Shown: positions 1 to 12,554 of the stretch, piece by piece
Position numbering within the stretch: position 1 is the stretch's first letter
Layout of the letters: every line of letters begins with the position of its first letter
NCBI GenBank assembly: GCA_027491255.1
Contig: JAIXWM010000085.1
Coordinates: 91,194 to 155,193 of the forward strand
Direction: 5' to 3'
Length of the DNA stretch: 64,000 nt
Source: Rubrivivax sp.
GTDB taxonomy: Bacteria > Pseudomonadota > Gammaproteobacteria > Burkholderiales > Burkholderiaceae_C
Position numbers and translations under genes: made by a program
The notes under the pieces: generated by a model
Database searches by the model: none
What the model saw: only the letters and a program-made list of their open reading frames with translations
Told to the model about the DNA's origin: nothing

Positions 1-99
1 GCTACACGGATGCCGCTCGGACGCAGCTCAACACCGCGGCGATACCTCAGTATCGACCGGGGACATATGGACAAACTCAGAGGACCGCGGGTTATTACG

Positions 100-105
100 T
101 ATACT
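100..105 (+). promoter_or_regulatory. possible -10 element before atpI
   Basis: A TATACT hexamer stands about 40 bases before the preferred atpI start, in the only AT-richer part of the leader. No convincing -35 hexamer is seen 16-18 bases upstream, so this is a weak promoter guess for the ATP synthase operon. Confidence 0.3.
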
Positions 106-146
106 CCACCCGTTTGCCCCTGAAGGCCTCCTCCGCGGAGCGTGCC

Positions 147-623
147 ATGTCCGAGCGGACAACCCGACCCGAACTTTGGCGCGATGATGCAGAAGAGGAC
201 ACGTCAGAGCCCGTCAGGGCGCTGACCCGTCAGGAAGCGCAGGCCTTGCGCGAAAAGCAGCCGCCGGTTTCACCGTGGCGGGTCGTGCTGTCGCAGGCAG
301 GTGTCGGCGTGCTGGTTGCCGCGCTTGCGTGGTTGATCAGCGGTGAGCGCCCGGTGGGGCTGTCGGCGCTGTATGGCGCGGCGGTCGTGGTGGTGCCTGC
401 TGCGCTGATGGCGCGAGGCATGACCAGCCGGCTCTCCAGCATGTCGCCCGGCACCAGTGCCGTCAGCTTCATGTTGTGGGAAGTGGTGAAAATCGCGGTT
501 TCGGTGCTGATGCTGATGTTGGCGCCGACCCTGATGCAGCCCTTGAGCTGGCCAGCCTTGCTGGTCGGGTTGGTGGTCTGCATCAAGGTGTACTGGCTTG
601 CGCTCCTGTGGCGCGGCCGCTGA
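147..623 (+). CDS. atpI: ATP synthase subunit I (AtpI)
   Basis: Small membrane protein encoded first in many F1Fo ATP synthase operons; the family helps assemble the c-ring and is not part of the finished enzyme. The 158-residue product has a charged, acidic N-terminal tail of about 50 residues followed by four hydrophobic segments, as expected for AtpI. I chose the ATG at 147 over an in-frame TTG at 114 because the family rarely extends further and the extra residues are not conserved-looking. It is followed after 37 bases by atpB. The assignment rests mainly on position and topology, since the family is poorly conserved. Confidence 0.9.
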   Translation: MSERTTRPELWRDDAEEDTSEPVRALTRQEAQALREKQPPVSPWRVVLSQAGVGVLVAALAWLISGERPVGLSALYGAAVVVVPAALMARGMTSRLSSMSPGTSAVSFMLWEVVKIAVSVLMLMLAPTLMQPLSWPALLVGLVVCIKVYWLALLWRGR

Positions 624-660
624 ACAAGACGAACAGAACGTAGCGGGGCGAGAGAAACCG

Positions 661-1515
661 ATGTCAGCAGCACAAGGCCAGGGCCCGACGGCCGGCGAGT
701 ACATCGTCCACCACCTGCAGCACCTGCAGAACCAGAAGCAGACCGCCGTCGTCGACTTCTCGGTCTTCAACATCGACTCCATCTTCTATGCCACGCTGCT
801 GGGGGTCGTCGGCTGCTGGCTGCTGTGGCGTGCCGCCTCGAAGGCCACAGCGGGCGTGCCCGGTCGCTTCCAGGCCGCGGTTGAGCTGCTGGTCGAGATG
901 GTCGACAACCAGGCCAAGGGCATCGTCCACAGTGCAACCAGCCGCAAGCTCGTCGCGCCGCTGGCCCTGACGGTGTTCGTCTGGATCTTCCTGATGAACG
1001 CCATGGACCTGCTGCCGGTGGATCTGCTGCCCGCGATCTGGCACGTGGCCGGTCCGGCCATGGGCGCGCCCGACTACATGCGCGTCGTTCCCACGGCCGA
1101 CCTGTCCGTGACCATGGGCCTGTCGTTGTCGGTCCTGCTGATCTGCCTGTTCTACAACGTCAAGATCAAGGGGCTGGGCGGCTGGGTGCACGAACTCTTC
1201 TCGGCACCGTTCGGCGACAAGTTCTACCTGTATCCGATCAACTTCGCGATGCAGATCATCGAGTTCGTCGCCAAGACGGTCTCGCACGGGATGCGGCTGT
1301 TCGGCAACATGTACGCCGGCGAGCTGATCTTCATGCTGATCGCCCTGATGGGCGGTGCCTGGTCGCTGTCGGCCACCGGCATCGGCCTGGCGATCGGGCA
1401 CATCATCGCCGGCAGTGTGTGGGCCATCTTCCACATCCTGATCATCACGCTGCAGGCCTTCGTGTTCATGATGCTGACCCTCGTCTACGTGGGTCAAGCG
1501 CATGACGCCCACTGA
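661..1515 (+). CDS. atpB: F0F1 ATP synthase subunit a
   Basis: Integral membrane a-subunit that forms the two proton half-channels beside the c-ring. The 284-residue product has several hydrophobic helices. The conserved penultimate helix carries the essential arginine in the motif [14 protein letters not shown], matching the region around Arg210 of E. coli. The C-terminal helix has the usual run of large hydrophobics ([15 protein letters not shown]). The ATG at 661 is used because the open frame upstream reads through the end of atpI and is not family-like; a GGGGCGAGAG stretch lies just upstream. Confidence 0.98.
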   Translation: MSAAQGQGPTAGEYIVHHLQHLQNQKQTAVVDFSVFNIDSIFYATLLGVVGCWLLWRAASKATAGVPGRFQAAVELLVEMVDNQAKGIVHSATSRKLVAPLALTVFVWIFLMNAMDLLPVDLLPAIWHVAGPAMGAPDYMRVVPTADLSVTMGLSLSVLLICLFYNVKIKGLGGWVHELFSAPFGDKFYLYPINFAMQIIEFVAKTVSHGMRLFGNMYAGELIFMLIALMGGAWSLSATGIGLAIGHIIAGSVWAIFHILIITLQAFVFMMLTLVYVGQAHDAH

Positions 1516-1851
<336 letters not shown>

Positions 1852-1920
1852 TTCTTCCCGGCTGGTTCGTGGGGCGGCGCGCCGGCGCCGCCTTGATCAC
1901 CCCATGACGAGGTCCCCGAA

Positions 1921-2391
1921 GTGAGCATCAACGCCACCCTGATCGTCCAGATGATCGTGTTTGCGATCCTGGTCTGGTTCACGATGCGCTTCGTCTGGCC
2001 GCCCATCACGGCGGCGCTGGACGAGCGCGCGAAGAAGATCTCCGAAGGCTTGTCGGCCGCTGACAAGGCCAAGTCCGACCTCGCCGCAGCCAACCAGCGC
2101 GTCGAACAGCAACTCGCCGCGGCACGCGACGACGCTGCGCGCCGGCTTGCTGATGCCGAACGGCTTGCCCAGCAGACGATCGAAGAGGCCAAGGCCCGTG
2201 CGTCCGAAGAAGGGGCGAAGATCGTTGCCACGGCGCGCGCCGAGGCCGAGCAGGAGGCCGTCAAGGCCCGCGAGGTCCTGCGCGAGCAGGTGGCCGCGCT
2301 GGCCGTCAAGGGCGCCGAGGCCATCCTCAAGCGCGAGGTCGATGCCCGTGTCCACGCCGACTTGTTGGCGCGGCTGAAGACCGAGCTGTAA
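1921..2391 (+). CDS. atpF: F0F1 ATP synthase subunit b
   Basis: Peripheral stalk subunit, 156 residues. One N-terminal membrane helix (about residues 5-27, ending in the conserved FVWPPI) is followed by a long, charged, alanine-rich coiled coil that dimerises and reaches up to the delta subunit. The gene starts with GTG; the sequence [14 protein letters not shown] is typical of betaproteobacterial b subunits, which supports that start. The stop is 14 bases from the start of atpH. Confidence 0.97.
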   Translation: MSINATLIVQMIVFAILVWFTMRFVWPPITAALDERAKKISEGLSAADKAKSDLAAANQRVEQQLAAARDDAARRLADAERLAQQTIEEAKARASEEGAKIVATARAEAEQEAVKAREVLREQVAALAVKGAEAILKREVDARVHADLLARLKTEL

Positions 2392-2405
2392 GCGAGGCCC
2401 GCCCC

Positions 2406-2936
2406 ATGGCAGAAATCGCCACCATCGCCAGGCCCTACGCCGAAGCGCTGTTTCAGGCTGCAGGTGCGCAGGCCGGATCGCTGGGCGCCGAGGTCGCTGC
2501 GCTTGCGGCCGTGGCGGCTCAAGCACCGCTGCGGCAGTTCGCAGACAACCCCAAGACCACCACAGACCAGGTCCAGGGCATCGTCTTGTCGGTGATCGGC
2601 ATGCCGCTGTCTGCCCTTGCGCAGAACTTATTGCGCACCGTGCTGGACAACGGCCGCCTCGCGGCCTTGCCCGAGATCGCCGCGCAGTTCCAGACCCTGG
2701 TCGATGCCCGCGGCGGCATCAGCCAGGCGCGCATCGAGAGCGCCTACCCGATCGACGCCGCCCAACTGCCCGAGGTCGTCGCCACGCTCGAGCAGCGTTT
2801 TCGGCGCAAGCTCGAGGCCAGCGTCGTCGTCCGCCCCGACCTCATCGGCGGCATCCGCGTGGTCGTCGGCGACGAGGTTCTCGACACCTCGGTCAAGGCC
2901 CGCCTCGAACAGATGAAGGCTGCGCTGACCGCCTGA
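2406..2936 (+). CDS. atpH: F0F1 ATP synthase subunit delta
   Basis: Delta subunit (OSCP homologue), 176 residues, linking the peripheral stalk to the top of F1. The N-terminus has the family signature [12 protein letters not shown]. The C-terminal part has [28 protein letters not shown] (given here only as the recognisable region at about residues 143-170), which matches the conserved end of the family. It lies between atpF and atpA in the standard operon order. Confidence 0.97.
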   Translation: MAEIATIARPYAEALFQAAGAQAGSLGAEVAALAAVAAQAPLRQFADNPKTTTDQVQGIVLSVIGMPLSALAQNLLRTVLDNGRLAALPEIAAQFQTLVDARGGISQARIESAYPIDAAQLPEVVATLEQRFRRKLEASVVVRPDLIGGIRVVVGDEVLDTSVKARLEQMKAALTA

Positions 2937-2991
2937 GGCGGCCAGCCCGCCCCCCGGACGCACACCGCCTGCCCGAAGCCAGGAGAACCCC

Positions 2992-4542
<1,551 letters not shown>

Positions 4543-4650
4543 GCATCGATGGCCAGAGCACGGAAGGTGGGTTCCGAGGCCGGCTCGTCCGGTGCGGGAC
4601 TCGTCCGCATCGAGAGAGCGGCGGGCGCAGCGAGCTTGGGGGCACGTTGA

Positions 4651-6993
<2,343 letters not shown>

Positions 6994-7020
6994 CCGGCGC
7001 ACACGGGCGCCAGGCGTCGT

Positions 7021-7061
7021 TGCGCTCCTCGCCGTACGGGTGTACGGCTGCGGGGCGCGCA
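7021..7061. repeat. hairpin between atpD and atpC
   Basis: A perfect seven-base stem (GCCGTAC/GTACGGC, 7031-7037 with 7042-7048) closes a four-base loop and can extend through GCGC-rich flanks. It lies in a 128-base gap, the longest inside an otherwise tightly packed operon. No T-run follows, so it is not an intrinsic terminator. It may be a dispersed intergenic palindrome or an RNA processing/stability element that adjusts epsilon output. Confidence 0.55.
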
Positions 7062-7121
7062 TAGCCTGACACCCGTCTGCTTGGTTCTTGAACCTCCTTA
7101 TCACTGATTCGGGAAGCTCAT

Positions 7122-7538
7122 ATGGCAACCATCCACGTCGACGTCGTCAGTGCCGAAGAGAGCATCTTCTCGGGCGAGGCGAAGTTCGTCGCGCTGCCGG
7201 GTGAGAACGGCGAGCTCGGCATCCTGCCGCGACACACGCCGCTGATCACCCGCATCAAGCCCGGAGCGGTACGCATCGAGCGTGCCGACAACGGGGACGA
7301 AGAGTTTGTCTTCGTCGCCGGCGGCATCCTGGAGGTGCAGCCGGGCAAGGTGACCGTGCTGGCCGACACGGCGATCCGCGGCCACGACCTCGACGAGGCC
7401 AAGGCTTCCGAGGCCAAGAAGGCTGCCGCGGAAGCCATGAAGAACGCCAAGAGCGACATCGATTTCGCCGCCGCGCAAAGCGAGTTTGCCGCCATGGCTG
7501 CCCAGTTGGCGGCGATCGCCAAGCTGCGCAAGAAGTGA
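7122..7538 (+). CDS. atpC: F0F1 ATP synthase subunit epsilon
   Basis: Epsilon subunit, 138 residues, the rotor foot that contacts gamma and the c-ring and inhibits ATP hydrolysis. The N-terminal beta-sandwich has the family signatures [12 protein letters not shown] and [19 protein letters not shown], then [18 protein letters not shown]. The C-terminal alanine- and lysine-rich helical hairpin completes the fold. It is last in the operon and is followed by an intrinsic terminator. Confidence 0.98.
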   Translation: MATIHVDVVSAEESIFSGEAKFVALPGENGELGILPRHTPLITRIKPGAVRIERADNGDEEFVFVAGGILEVQPGKVTVLADTAIRGHDLDEAKASEAKKAAAEAMKNAKSDIDFAAAQSEFAAMAAQLAAIAKLRKK

Positions 7539-7570
7539 CACTCGATGCCGGCCGGCTGGCCGGTCGAATG

Positions 7571-7603
7571 CGCCCGCCTGGCCACCGCCTTGCGGGCGTT
7601 TTT
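7571..7603 (+). terminator. Rho-independent terminator of the atp operon
   Basis: A seven-base GC stem, CGCCCGC (7571-7577) with GCGGGCG (7592-7598), closes a 14-base loop and is followed at once by TTTTT. It lies 32 bases after the atpC stop, the right place to end the ATP synthase transcript. Confidence 0.9.
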
Positions 7604-7668
7604 CTTGGGGCGCCCCACGCCGCGCCGGCCCGCAGGTCCGGATAATCTCGCATCAGGAGAATCAGGTC

Positions 7669-8364
7669 ATGGAAGTCAAGCTCGACAAGCGTTATCCGGT
7701 GCAGGCCAGTGTCGAACAGGCCTGGGCCGTGCTGTCCGACATCCGGGCCGTGGCCGCCTGCATGCCCGGCGCGCAGATCACCGAGCAGATCGACGACACC
7801 CACTACAAGGGCACGGTCAAGACCAAGATCGGGCCGGCGTCGATGCAGTTCAACGGCGACATCGAGGTCCTCGGGCTGGACGTGGCGACGCGCTCGCTGC
7901 AGATGCTGGGCAAGGGCGCCGACCGCGGCGGTTCGTCAGCGTCGATGAAGCTCTCGGCCACGGTCGAGGCGGGTGAGACCCCGGGCAGCGCTGTCCTCGT
8001 GGGCCAGGCCACTGTCACCGTCAGTGGCAAGCTGGCGCAGTTCGGCAGCCGCCTGCTCGTGCCGGTGTCGGACGCGATGCTCGCTCAGTTCGCTGACCAT
8101 TTCCGTACGGCGGCGGCGGCGGTGCCGGTGCCTGCCGCGCAACCCTCGACGGCAGTGGCGGCACAGTCCGCGACGGACGAGGCCGGCCCCGCAATCGCGC
8201 CCGCAACGACAGCGACCATCGCGGCCGCACCGCCAACAGCAGCGGCGCCCTCGCCTGCCGCCGCACCGGCCCCTGCGGCGTCCCAGCCGACGGAGTTGAA
8301 TGCCCTGGGCTTGATGTGGACCGTCTTCAAGGGATGGCTGGCCGGGCTGTTCGGCCGGCGCTGA
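7669..8364 (+). CDS. CoxG-like SRPBCC-domain protein
   Basis: 231-residue protein. Residues 1-145 form an SRPBCC/CoxG domain, with EQAWAVLSDIRAVAACMPGAQI and YKGTVKTKIGP being typical of carbon monoxide dehydrogenase subunit G relatives. A low-complexity Ala/Pro linker of about 60 residues leads to a C-terminal amphipathic or membrane-anchoring tail, GLMWTVFKGWLAGLFGRR. CoxG recruits molybdenum hydroxylases to the membrane and its domain can bind hydrophobic ligands. No molybdenum hydroxylase gene is adjacent; the nearest is the pair at 39.6-42.2 kb. It stands 52 bases before the flavin monooxygenase gene, so co-transcription is likely. Start chosen at an ATG preceded by GGAGAATCAGG. Confidence 0.8.
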   Translation: MEVKLDKRYPVQASVEQAWAVLSDIRAVAACMPGAQITEQIDDTHYKGTVKTKIGPASMQFNGDIEVLGLDVATRSLQMLGKGADRGGSSASMKLSATVEAGETPGSAVLVGQATVTVSGKLAQFGSRLLVPVSDAMLAQFADHFRTAAAAVPVPAAQPSTAVAAQSATDEAGPAIAPATTATIAAAPPTAAAPSPAAAPAPAASQPTELNALGLMWTVFKGWLAGLFGRR

Positions 8365-8416
8365 AGACAAGGCGCGGGCCGCAGACCCGCACAGGCTTTT
8401 CGAGGAGAACGACAAG

Positions 8417-9574
8417 ATGAGCGTGGTACCGATCCGTGGCGCCGACCTCGACGCCGCCGAGGTGGCGTGGTTTGCCCCGCTGTGCTCTGACGACTACCGG
8501 TATCTCGGCGTTCCGGACGGCAGTCTTCGCAGCAGCTGGGAGAACACCAGCCGCATCGTCCGGCGGGCCGATGAACTGGGTTTTCGCAACATCCTCTGCC
8601 CCTCGTCCTACCAGGTCGGGCAGGACACGCTGACCTTCGCCGCCGCGGTGGCGCCGCTGACCGAGCGCATCAACCTGCTGGCGGCCATCCGTTGCGGCGA
8701 ACTGCACCCGATCATGCTGGCGCGCACCGTGGCCACGCTGGACCACATCCTGCGCGGGCGCCTGACGCTGAACGTGATCTCCTCGGACTTCCCCGGCGAG
8801 AAGGCCGACACCGAGACGCGCTACCGGCGCTCGTGGGAGGTGGTCGAGATCCTGAAGCAGGCCTGGACGCGGGACACCATCGACTACCAAGGGCAGGTCT
8901 ACCAGTTCAGCGGGCTGACGACCGACCCGGTGCGGCCCTACCAGGCCAACGGCGGGCCGCTGCTGTACTTCGGCGGCTACACGCCGCCGGCGCTGGACCT
9001 GTGCGGCGCGCACTGCGACACCTATCTGATGTGGCCCGAATCCAAGACCGCGCTGGCCGACCGCATGCGCGCTGCGCACGAGGCCGCCGCACGCCATGGC
9101 CGTGTGCTCGACTATGGCCTGCGCATCCACATGATCGTGCGCGACACCCAGGCCGAAGCGCGCGAGTACGCAGCCGAGCTCGTCTCGCGCCTGGACGACG
9201 ACAAGGGCCGCGAGATCCGCAACCGCGCGCTCGACGCCACGAGCATGGGGGTGGCCATCCAGGCGTCCAACCGGGCACTGGCCGACGACGAAGGCTACAT
9301 CGAGCCCCATCTGTGGACGGGCATCGGCCGCGCGCGCAGCGGCTGCGGCGCGGCCATCGTCGGCAACGTCGACCAGGTCGTCTCGGAGATCCACGAGTAC
9401 ATGAAGATGGGCATCCGGGCCTTCATCTTCTCGGGCTACCCGCACCTGCACGAGTGCGAGATCTTCGGCACCAAGGTGTTGCCCCATCTGAAGACCTGTT
9501 CGCTGGCCCACACCTATGGCCGAGTGCCGGCCCAGACCCCGCCCACCCCGCTGGGCAACGGCCCGCGCCGCTGA
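8417..9574 (+). CDS. SsuD-family FMNH2-dependent sulfonate monooxygenase, SmoC-like
   Basis: 385-residue bacterial-luciferase-like flavin monooxygenase. SsuD-type enzymes use reduced flavin and oxygen to cleave a C-S bond and release sulfite. By eye against E. coli SsuD, the active-site residues are kept with a constant offset of ten: Trp206, Arg236 and His238 (RIHMIVR), Arg307, Tyr341 and His343 (SGYPH). As I recall, the sulfoquinovose monooxygenase SmoC uses residues with these same numbers. It is followed after 139 bases by an aldo/keto reductase, as smoC is paired with smoB. No flavin reductase (SmoA) is seen nearby. The substrate could instead be another alkanesulfonate. A GAGGAGA ribosome site precedes the ATG. 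Confidence 0.8.
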   Translation: MSVVPIRGADLDAAEVAWFAPLCSDDYRYLGVPDGSLRSSWENTSRIVRRADELGFRNILCPSSYQVGQDTLTFAAAVAPLTERINLLAAIRCGELHPIMLARTVATLDHILRGRLTLNVISSDFPGEKADTETRYRRSWEVVEILKQAWTRDTIDYQGQVYQFSGLTTDPVRPYQANGGPLLYFGGYTPPALDLCGAHCDTYLMWPESKTALADRMRAAHEAAARHGRVLDYGLRIHMIVRDTQAEAREYAAELVSRLDDDKGREIRNRALDATSMGVAIQASNRALADDEGYIEPHLWTGIGRARSGCGAAIVGNVDQVVSEIHEYMKMGIRAFIFSGYPHLHECEIFGTKVLPHLKTCSLAHTYGRVPAQTPPTPLGNGPRR

Positions 9575-9713
9575 CCCCGCTGATCTGCTTCGCCGTCGCT
9601 TTTCCTCGAATTCCCCCGCCGGGTGCCCCCTCACCCCCGCCGGGATCTTCCCTTGCGGGAGAGAGCCCGAGCAAGAGGGGGAAGCCATCACCCACACGCC
9701 GCTCCACCAGCCC

Positions 9714-10628
9714 ATGCCCCACATCCCCGTTCCCCCTGTCGAACTCGCCCCCGGCCTGAGTCTGAGCCGCATCGTCTGGGGCGCCTGGCGTCTGGACGAG
9801 GCGGCCGACCACTCGCCCTTGACGGTGGCTGCGCGCATCCAGGCCTGCCTGGACCAGGGCATCACCACCTTCGACCACGCCGACATCTACGGCGACTACC
9901 GCTGCGAGACGCTGTTCGGTGACGCACTGCGCGCGCAGCCGGGGCTGAAGGCCCGGATGCAGATCGTCACCAAGACCGACATCATGCTGCTGTCGAAGGC
10001 CTGGCCTGGCACGCGCGTGAAGCACTACGACACCACGCCGCAGCACGTGAGCGCGAGCGTCGACCGCTCGCTGCAGCGCCTGGGCGTGGAGGCGATCGAC
10101 GTGCTGCTGATCCACCGCCCCGATCCGCTGATGGACGCGCAGGCGCTCGGCGCCTGCCTGGACGGGCTGATCGACGCCGGCAAGGTCCGCGCTGCGGGCG
10201 TGTCCAACTTCATGCCCTGGGACGTGGACCTGCTGCAGTCGGCGATGCGCCACCGCCTCGTCACCAACCAGATCGAGCTGCACCCGCTGCACCTGGAGCC
10301 CTTCACCAACGGCCAGCTCGCCCACGCGCAGCAGCACCGCATGCCGGTGATGGCCTGGTCGCCGCTGGCCGGAGGCCGCCTGTTCGCCGACGAGCCGGCG
10401 GCGGCGCGCGTGCGCGCGGCGCTCGAGCGCATCGCGCAAGCCACCGGCGCTGACCTCAGCGCCGCCGCGCTGGCCTGGCTGCTGCATCACCAGGCGCGCG
10501 TGCTGCCTGTCGTCGGCACCACCGACCCCAAGCGCATCGGCACGATCAGCCAGGCCCTGGCCGTACCCATGGACCGCCAGACCTGGTTCGAGGTCTACGA
10601 GGCGGGGCTGGGCCGCGAGGTGCCCTGA
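9714..10628 (+). CDS. aldo/keto reductase, YdhF/SmoB-like
   Basis: 304-residue NAD(P)H-dependent aldo/keto reductase. The active-site Asp and Tyr lie in FDHADIYGDY, a conserved lysine is in IVTKTD, and LLIHRPDPLMDA and GVSNF are hallmarks of the AKR branch containing E. coli YdhF. The C-terminal region (RIGTISQALAVPMDRQTWF) binds the cofactor phosphate in relatives. Next to an SsuD/SmoC-like monooxygenase its likely role is that of SmoB, reducing 6-oxo-glucose, the product of sulfoquinovose desulfonation, to glucose. That role is inferred from the pairing. A degenerate copy of its 3' third lies 1 kb downstream. Start at the ATG giving a family-like N-terminus; earlier in-frame sequence is proline-rich and not conserved. 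Confidence 0.85.
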   Translation: MPHIPVPPVELAPGLSLSRIVWGAWRLDEAADHSPLTVAARIQACLDQGITTFDHADIYGDYRCETLFGDALRAQPGLKARMQIVTKTDIMLLSKAWPGTRVKHYDTTPQHVSASVDRSLQRLGVEAIDVLLIHRPDPLMDAQALGACLDGLIDAGKVRAAGVSNFMPWDVDLLQSAMRHRLVTNQIELHPLHLEPFTNGQLAHAQQHRMPVMAWSPLAGGRLFADEPAAARVRAALERIAQATGADLSAAALAWLLHHQARVLPVVGTTDPKRIGTISQALAVPMDRQTWFEVYEAGLGREVP

Positions 10629-10688
10629 GGGCTGTCTCTGGGCGACCCAGGAGGAGCGGCACGAGGCCCCAGGCCCCGCAGCGCCCGC

Positions 10689-11015
10689 TCACCGGGGCAG
10701 TGCCAGATGAACCTTGATCGCGTCCTCGACCGCCAACATGTCTGCCTTGGACAGGGTGCCCAGAGGGGTCCTGAGCCGCGACTTGTCAGCCGCCATGATC
10801 TGGTCGGCCATGGCCTTGCTGCTCTGCCCACCCACGTTCACGAGGGCTTCGCCAGGGTAGTGACGACCGGTGTTGCTGGTCACCGGCACGACCACGACGC
10901 GTGACAGGTTCCGGTTCGCGGCGTCATTGCTGACGATCACGGCGGGGCGCGTCTTGCGGATCTCGGAGCCGATCGACGGGTCGAACTCGACCCACCACAC
11001 TTCACCGCGTTGCAT
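10689..11015 (-). CDS. MazF/PemK-type endoribonuclease toxin
   Basis: 108-residue protein starting MQRGEVWWVEFDPSIGSEI, followed by KTRPAVIVSND and VVVVPVTSNTG, the standard MazF/PemK strands. The family cuts single-stranded RNA at short motifs and arrests growth when unopposed. Start at the ATG that overlaps the antitoxin gene by 14 bases; the longer open frame upstream is antitoxin DNA in another frame. With the gene at 11002-11232 it forms a type II toxin-antitoxin pair transcribed antitoxin first. Confidence 0.93.
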   Translation of the reverse strand: MQRGEVWWVEFDPSIGSEIRKTRPAVIVSNDAANRNLSRVVVVPVTSNTGRHYPGEALVNVGGQSSKAMADQIMAADKSRLRTPLGTLSKADMLAVEDAIKVHLALPR

Positions 11016-11232
11016 CGGCCATGTCCCCGGCGATGCCGTTGCACCATTCCAGGGCCTCGGCCTCGCGCGCCTTGTCGGCGGCCATCGCCCGGTAGCCGTC
11101 ATCGAGTGAGGTGTCCACCACGTGGGGGCGGAGCAGGTCCTCGATGAACTGGCTCATGCGGCGCTTTCCGACGGTCCGGTACAAGCCTTCGTAAACCGCC
11201 TCGTCGAGCGTGATCGTCATTCGCTTGTGCAT
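11002..11232 (-). CDS. ribbon-helix-helix antitoxin partner of MazF
   Basis: 76-residue protein. The N-terminal MTITLDEAVYEGLYRTVGKRRMSQFIEDLLRP looks like a ribbon-helix-helix DNA-binding domain (strand, two helices), and the acidic C-terminus should wrap the toxin. The overlap with the toxin gene and the short length match type II antitoxins that neutralise MazF and repress their own promoter. The start codon lies only nine bases from a run of 9-bp repeats that could be its operator. Confidence 0.9.
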   Translation of the reverse strand: MHKRMTITLDEAVYEGLYRTVGKRRMSQFIEDLLRPHVVDTSLDDGYRAMAADKAREAEALEWCNGIAGDMADATR

Positions 11233-11241
11233 GAGCAGCCC

Positions 11242-11268
11242 TTTGTACGCTTTGTACGCTTTGTACGC
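11242..11268 (-). repeat. three 9-bp direct repeats before the antitoxin gene
   Basis: TTTGTACGC is repeated three times head to tail (11242, 11251, 11260), followed by a degenerate fourth copy (TTTGGCGTT). The array lies 9-45 bases upstream of the antitoxin start codon, where promoter, operator or ribosome site should be. It is a good candidate for the autoregulatory operator of the toxin-antitoxin pair, or a slippage-prone tract. Confidence 0.75.
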
Positions 11269-11339
11269 TTTGGCGTTATACGTTCAACGCATACTATCAC
11301 GGCGTCGTTCGATGGCAGGCACGGCGCGAGAACCCATCG

Positions 11340-11668
11340 ATGCCCACCGCGCAGCAGCACCGCAGGCCGGATGGTCGGGTCGCCGATGGCCGGCGGGCGG
11401 CCGCCTGTTCGCCGACGAGCCCGGCGCGGCGCGCGTGCGCGCGGTGCCGCGGTGCTCGAGCGCCTCGCCCGGGCCGCCGGCGCCGATGTCAGCGCCGCCG
11501 CGCTGGCTTGGCTGCTGCACCACCCGGCGCGCGTGCTGCCTGTCGTCGGCACCACCGACCCGGGCCGCATCGGCACGATCAGCCAGGCCCTGGCCATACC
11601 CATGGACCGCCAGAGCTGGTCGAGGTCTACGAGGCGAAGCTGGGCCGCGAGGTGCCGTGAGGGCTGTG
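11340..11668 (+). pseudogene. remnant of a second aldo/keto reductase 3' end
   Basis: This stretch repeats the last third of the aldo/keto reductase gene at 9714-10628, from the CAGCAGCACCGCA region to just past the stop codon, at roughly nine in ten identical bases by eye. Its reading frame is broken: GGRLFADEPGAARVRA continues in one frame, LAWLLHHPARVLPVVGTTD in a second, and the end EVYEAKLGREVP in a third after loss of one T near 11621. It therefore cannot make the protein. The toxin-antitoxin pair lies between the intact gene and this fragment. Confidence 0.85.
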
Positions 11669-11770
11669 GGCTGACGGTCCTGAACGGACCGGTCGCCATC
11701 GCCGCAAATGCGTGGCGTCCACCACGTTTCGGCGGACTCGACCTGCCCCTGCAGGAGACCTGGGCCGTGA

Positions 11771-12085
11771 TCAGGGACGAACTGCGATCTCGTTCTTGAT
11801 GGATTTCACGCCATTGACGCTGCGGGCGAGTTCCTCTGCAGCCGCCTTCTCGGTGGTGCTCTTGGCAAAGCCCGACAACATCACCGTGCCATTCAGCGTC
11901 TCGACGCTGATCGACGCCGCGTCGACCTGCGGGCTCTCGACGAAGCGGCTCTTGACCCGGGCGGTGATGGTGGCATCGTCGACGTAGGCGCCTACGGTCT
12001 CCTGGCCACGCGAGACGGCGCAGCCTGCAACGGTGAACAAGGCCGTTGCAGCTGCGGCAGCAGCGACAAGGATGCGGATGTTCAT
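11771..12085 (-). CDS. BON-domain lipoprotein
   Basis: 104-residue protein with a lipoprotein-type signal (LFTVAGC, cysteine at about residue 22) and one BON domain covering most of the mature part: DDATITARVKSRF, VSVETLNGTVMLSGFA-like strands and ARSVNGVKSIKNEI. BON domains bind phospholipid and occur in OsmY-like envelope stress proteins. It is the first of a run of small minus-strand envelope proteins. It is probably periplasmic, attached to a membrane. The exact role is unknown. Confidence 0.85.
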   Translation of the reverse strand: MNIRILVAAAAAATALFTVAGCAVSRGQETVGAYVDDATITARVKSRFVESPQVDAASISVETLNGTVMLSGFAKSTTEKAAAEELARSVNGVKSIKNEIAVRP

Positions 12086-12265
12086 GGTGAATCTCCTTTG
12101 GCAAAACGAGGTGCTCGGAGTCGATCGAACCAGAACTGCCCGAGGGCATCAACCGGGGGCGATGGTCCGTCTCGATGTCCAGACTGGCGACCCATTCGTT
12201 GTTTGTCACTTGTAAGGCTCGGCGCTTGAACGCTCTTGAGCGCCGGCAATCCAGACAGCCGGGGC

Positions 12266-12538
12266 CTATGGCTTCAGCTTCTGAGCCACGACACGCCCCT
12301 TGCTGTCGATGTACACGCGATAGCGCTTGCCGTCCTGGCAGGTTGCGACGTGATCGTCGCCCTTCACTGGAGTCGCACTGACGACCTGTCCGCAGGGCAG
12401 TCCCAGCAGTGCAATCACGGCGGTGAGGTCCTTCAGGAGCGCCGTGTCCTCGGCCGCGGCCGCGGCCGCGGGTGCTGCGAGCAGCGCGGCGCACAAGGCA
12501 AAACCGGTGCAGATGTCGAGCCGGCGAGGGATGTCCAT
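12266..12538 (-). CDS. small secreted protein of unknown function
   Basis: 90 residues. A hydrophobic, alanine-rich signal peptide (about residues 10-28, ending AAAAAAEDT) leads to a short mature domain with two cysteines (PCGQVV and ATCQDGKRYRVYID) that may pair. The pattern 'CGxV…CQDGKRYRVY' looks like a compact periplasmic domain, but I do not recognise a named family. The stop of the upstream lipoprotein gene is 17 bases away, so the two are probably co-transcribed. Confidence 0.65.
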   Translation of the reverse strand: MDIPRRLDICTGFALCAALLAAPAAAAAAEDTALLKDLTAVIALLGLPCGQVVSATPVKGDDHVATCQDGKRYRVYIDSKGRVVAQKLKP

Positions 12539-12554
12539 GGTGGGTCCTGCCTGG

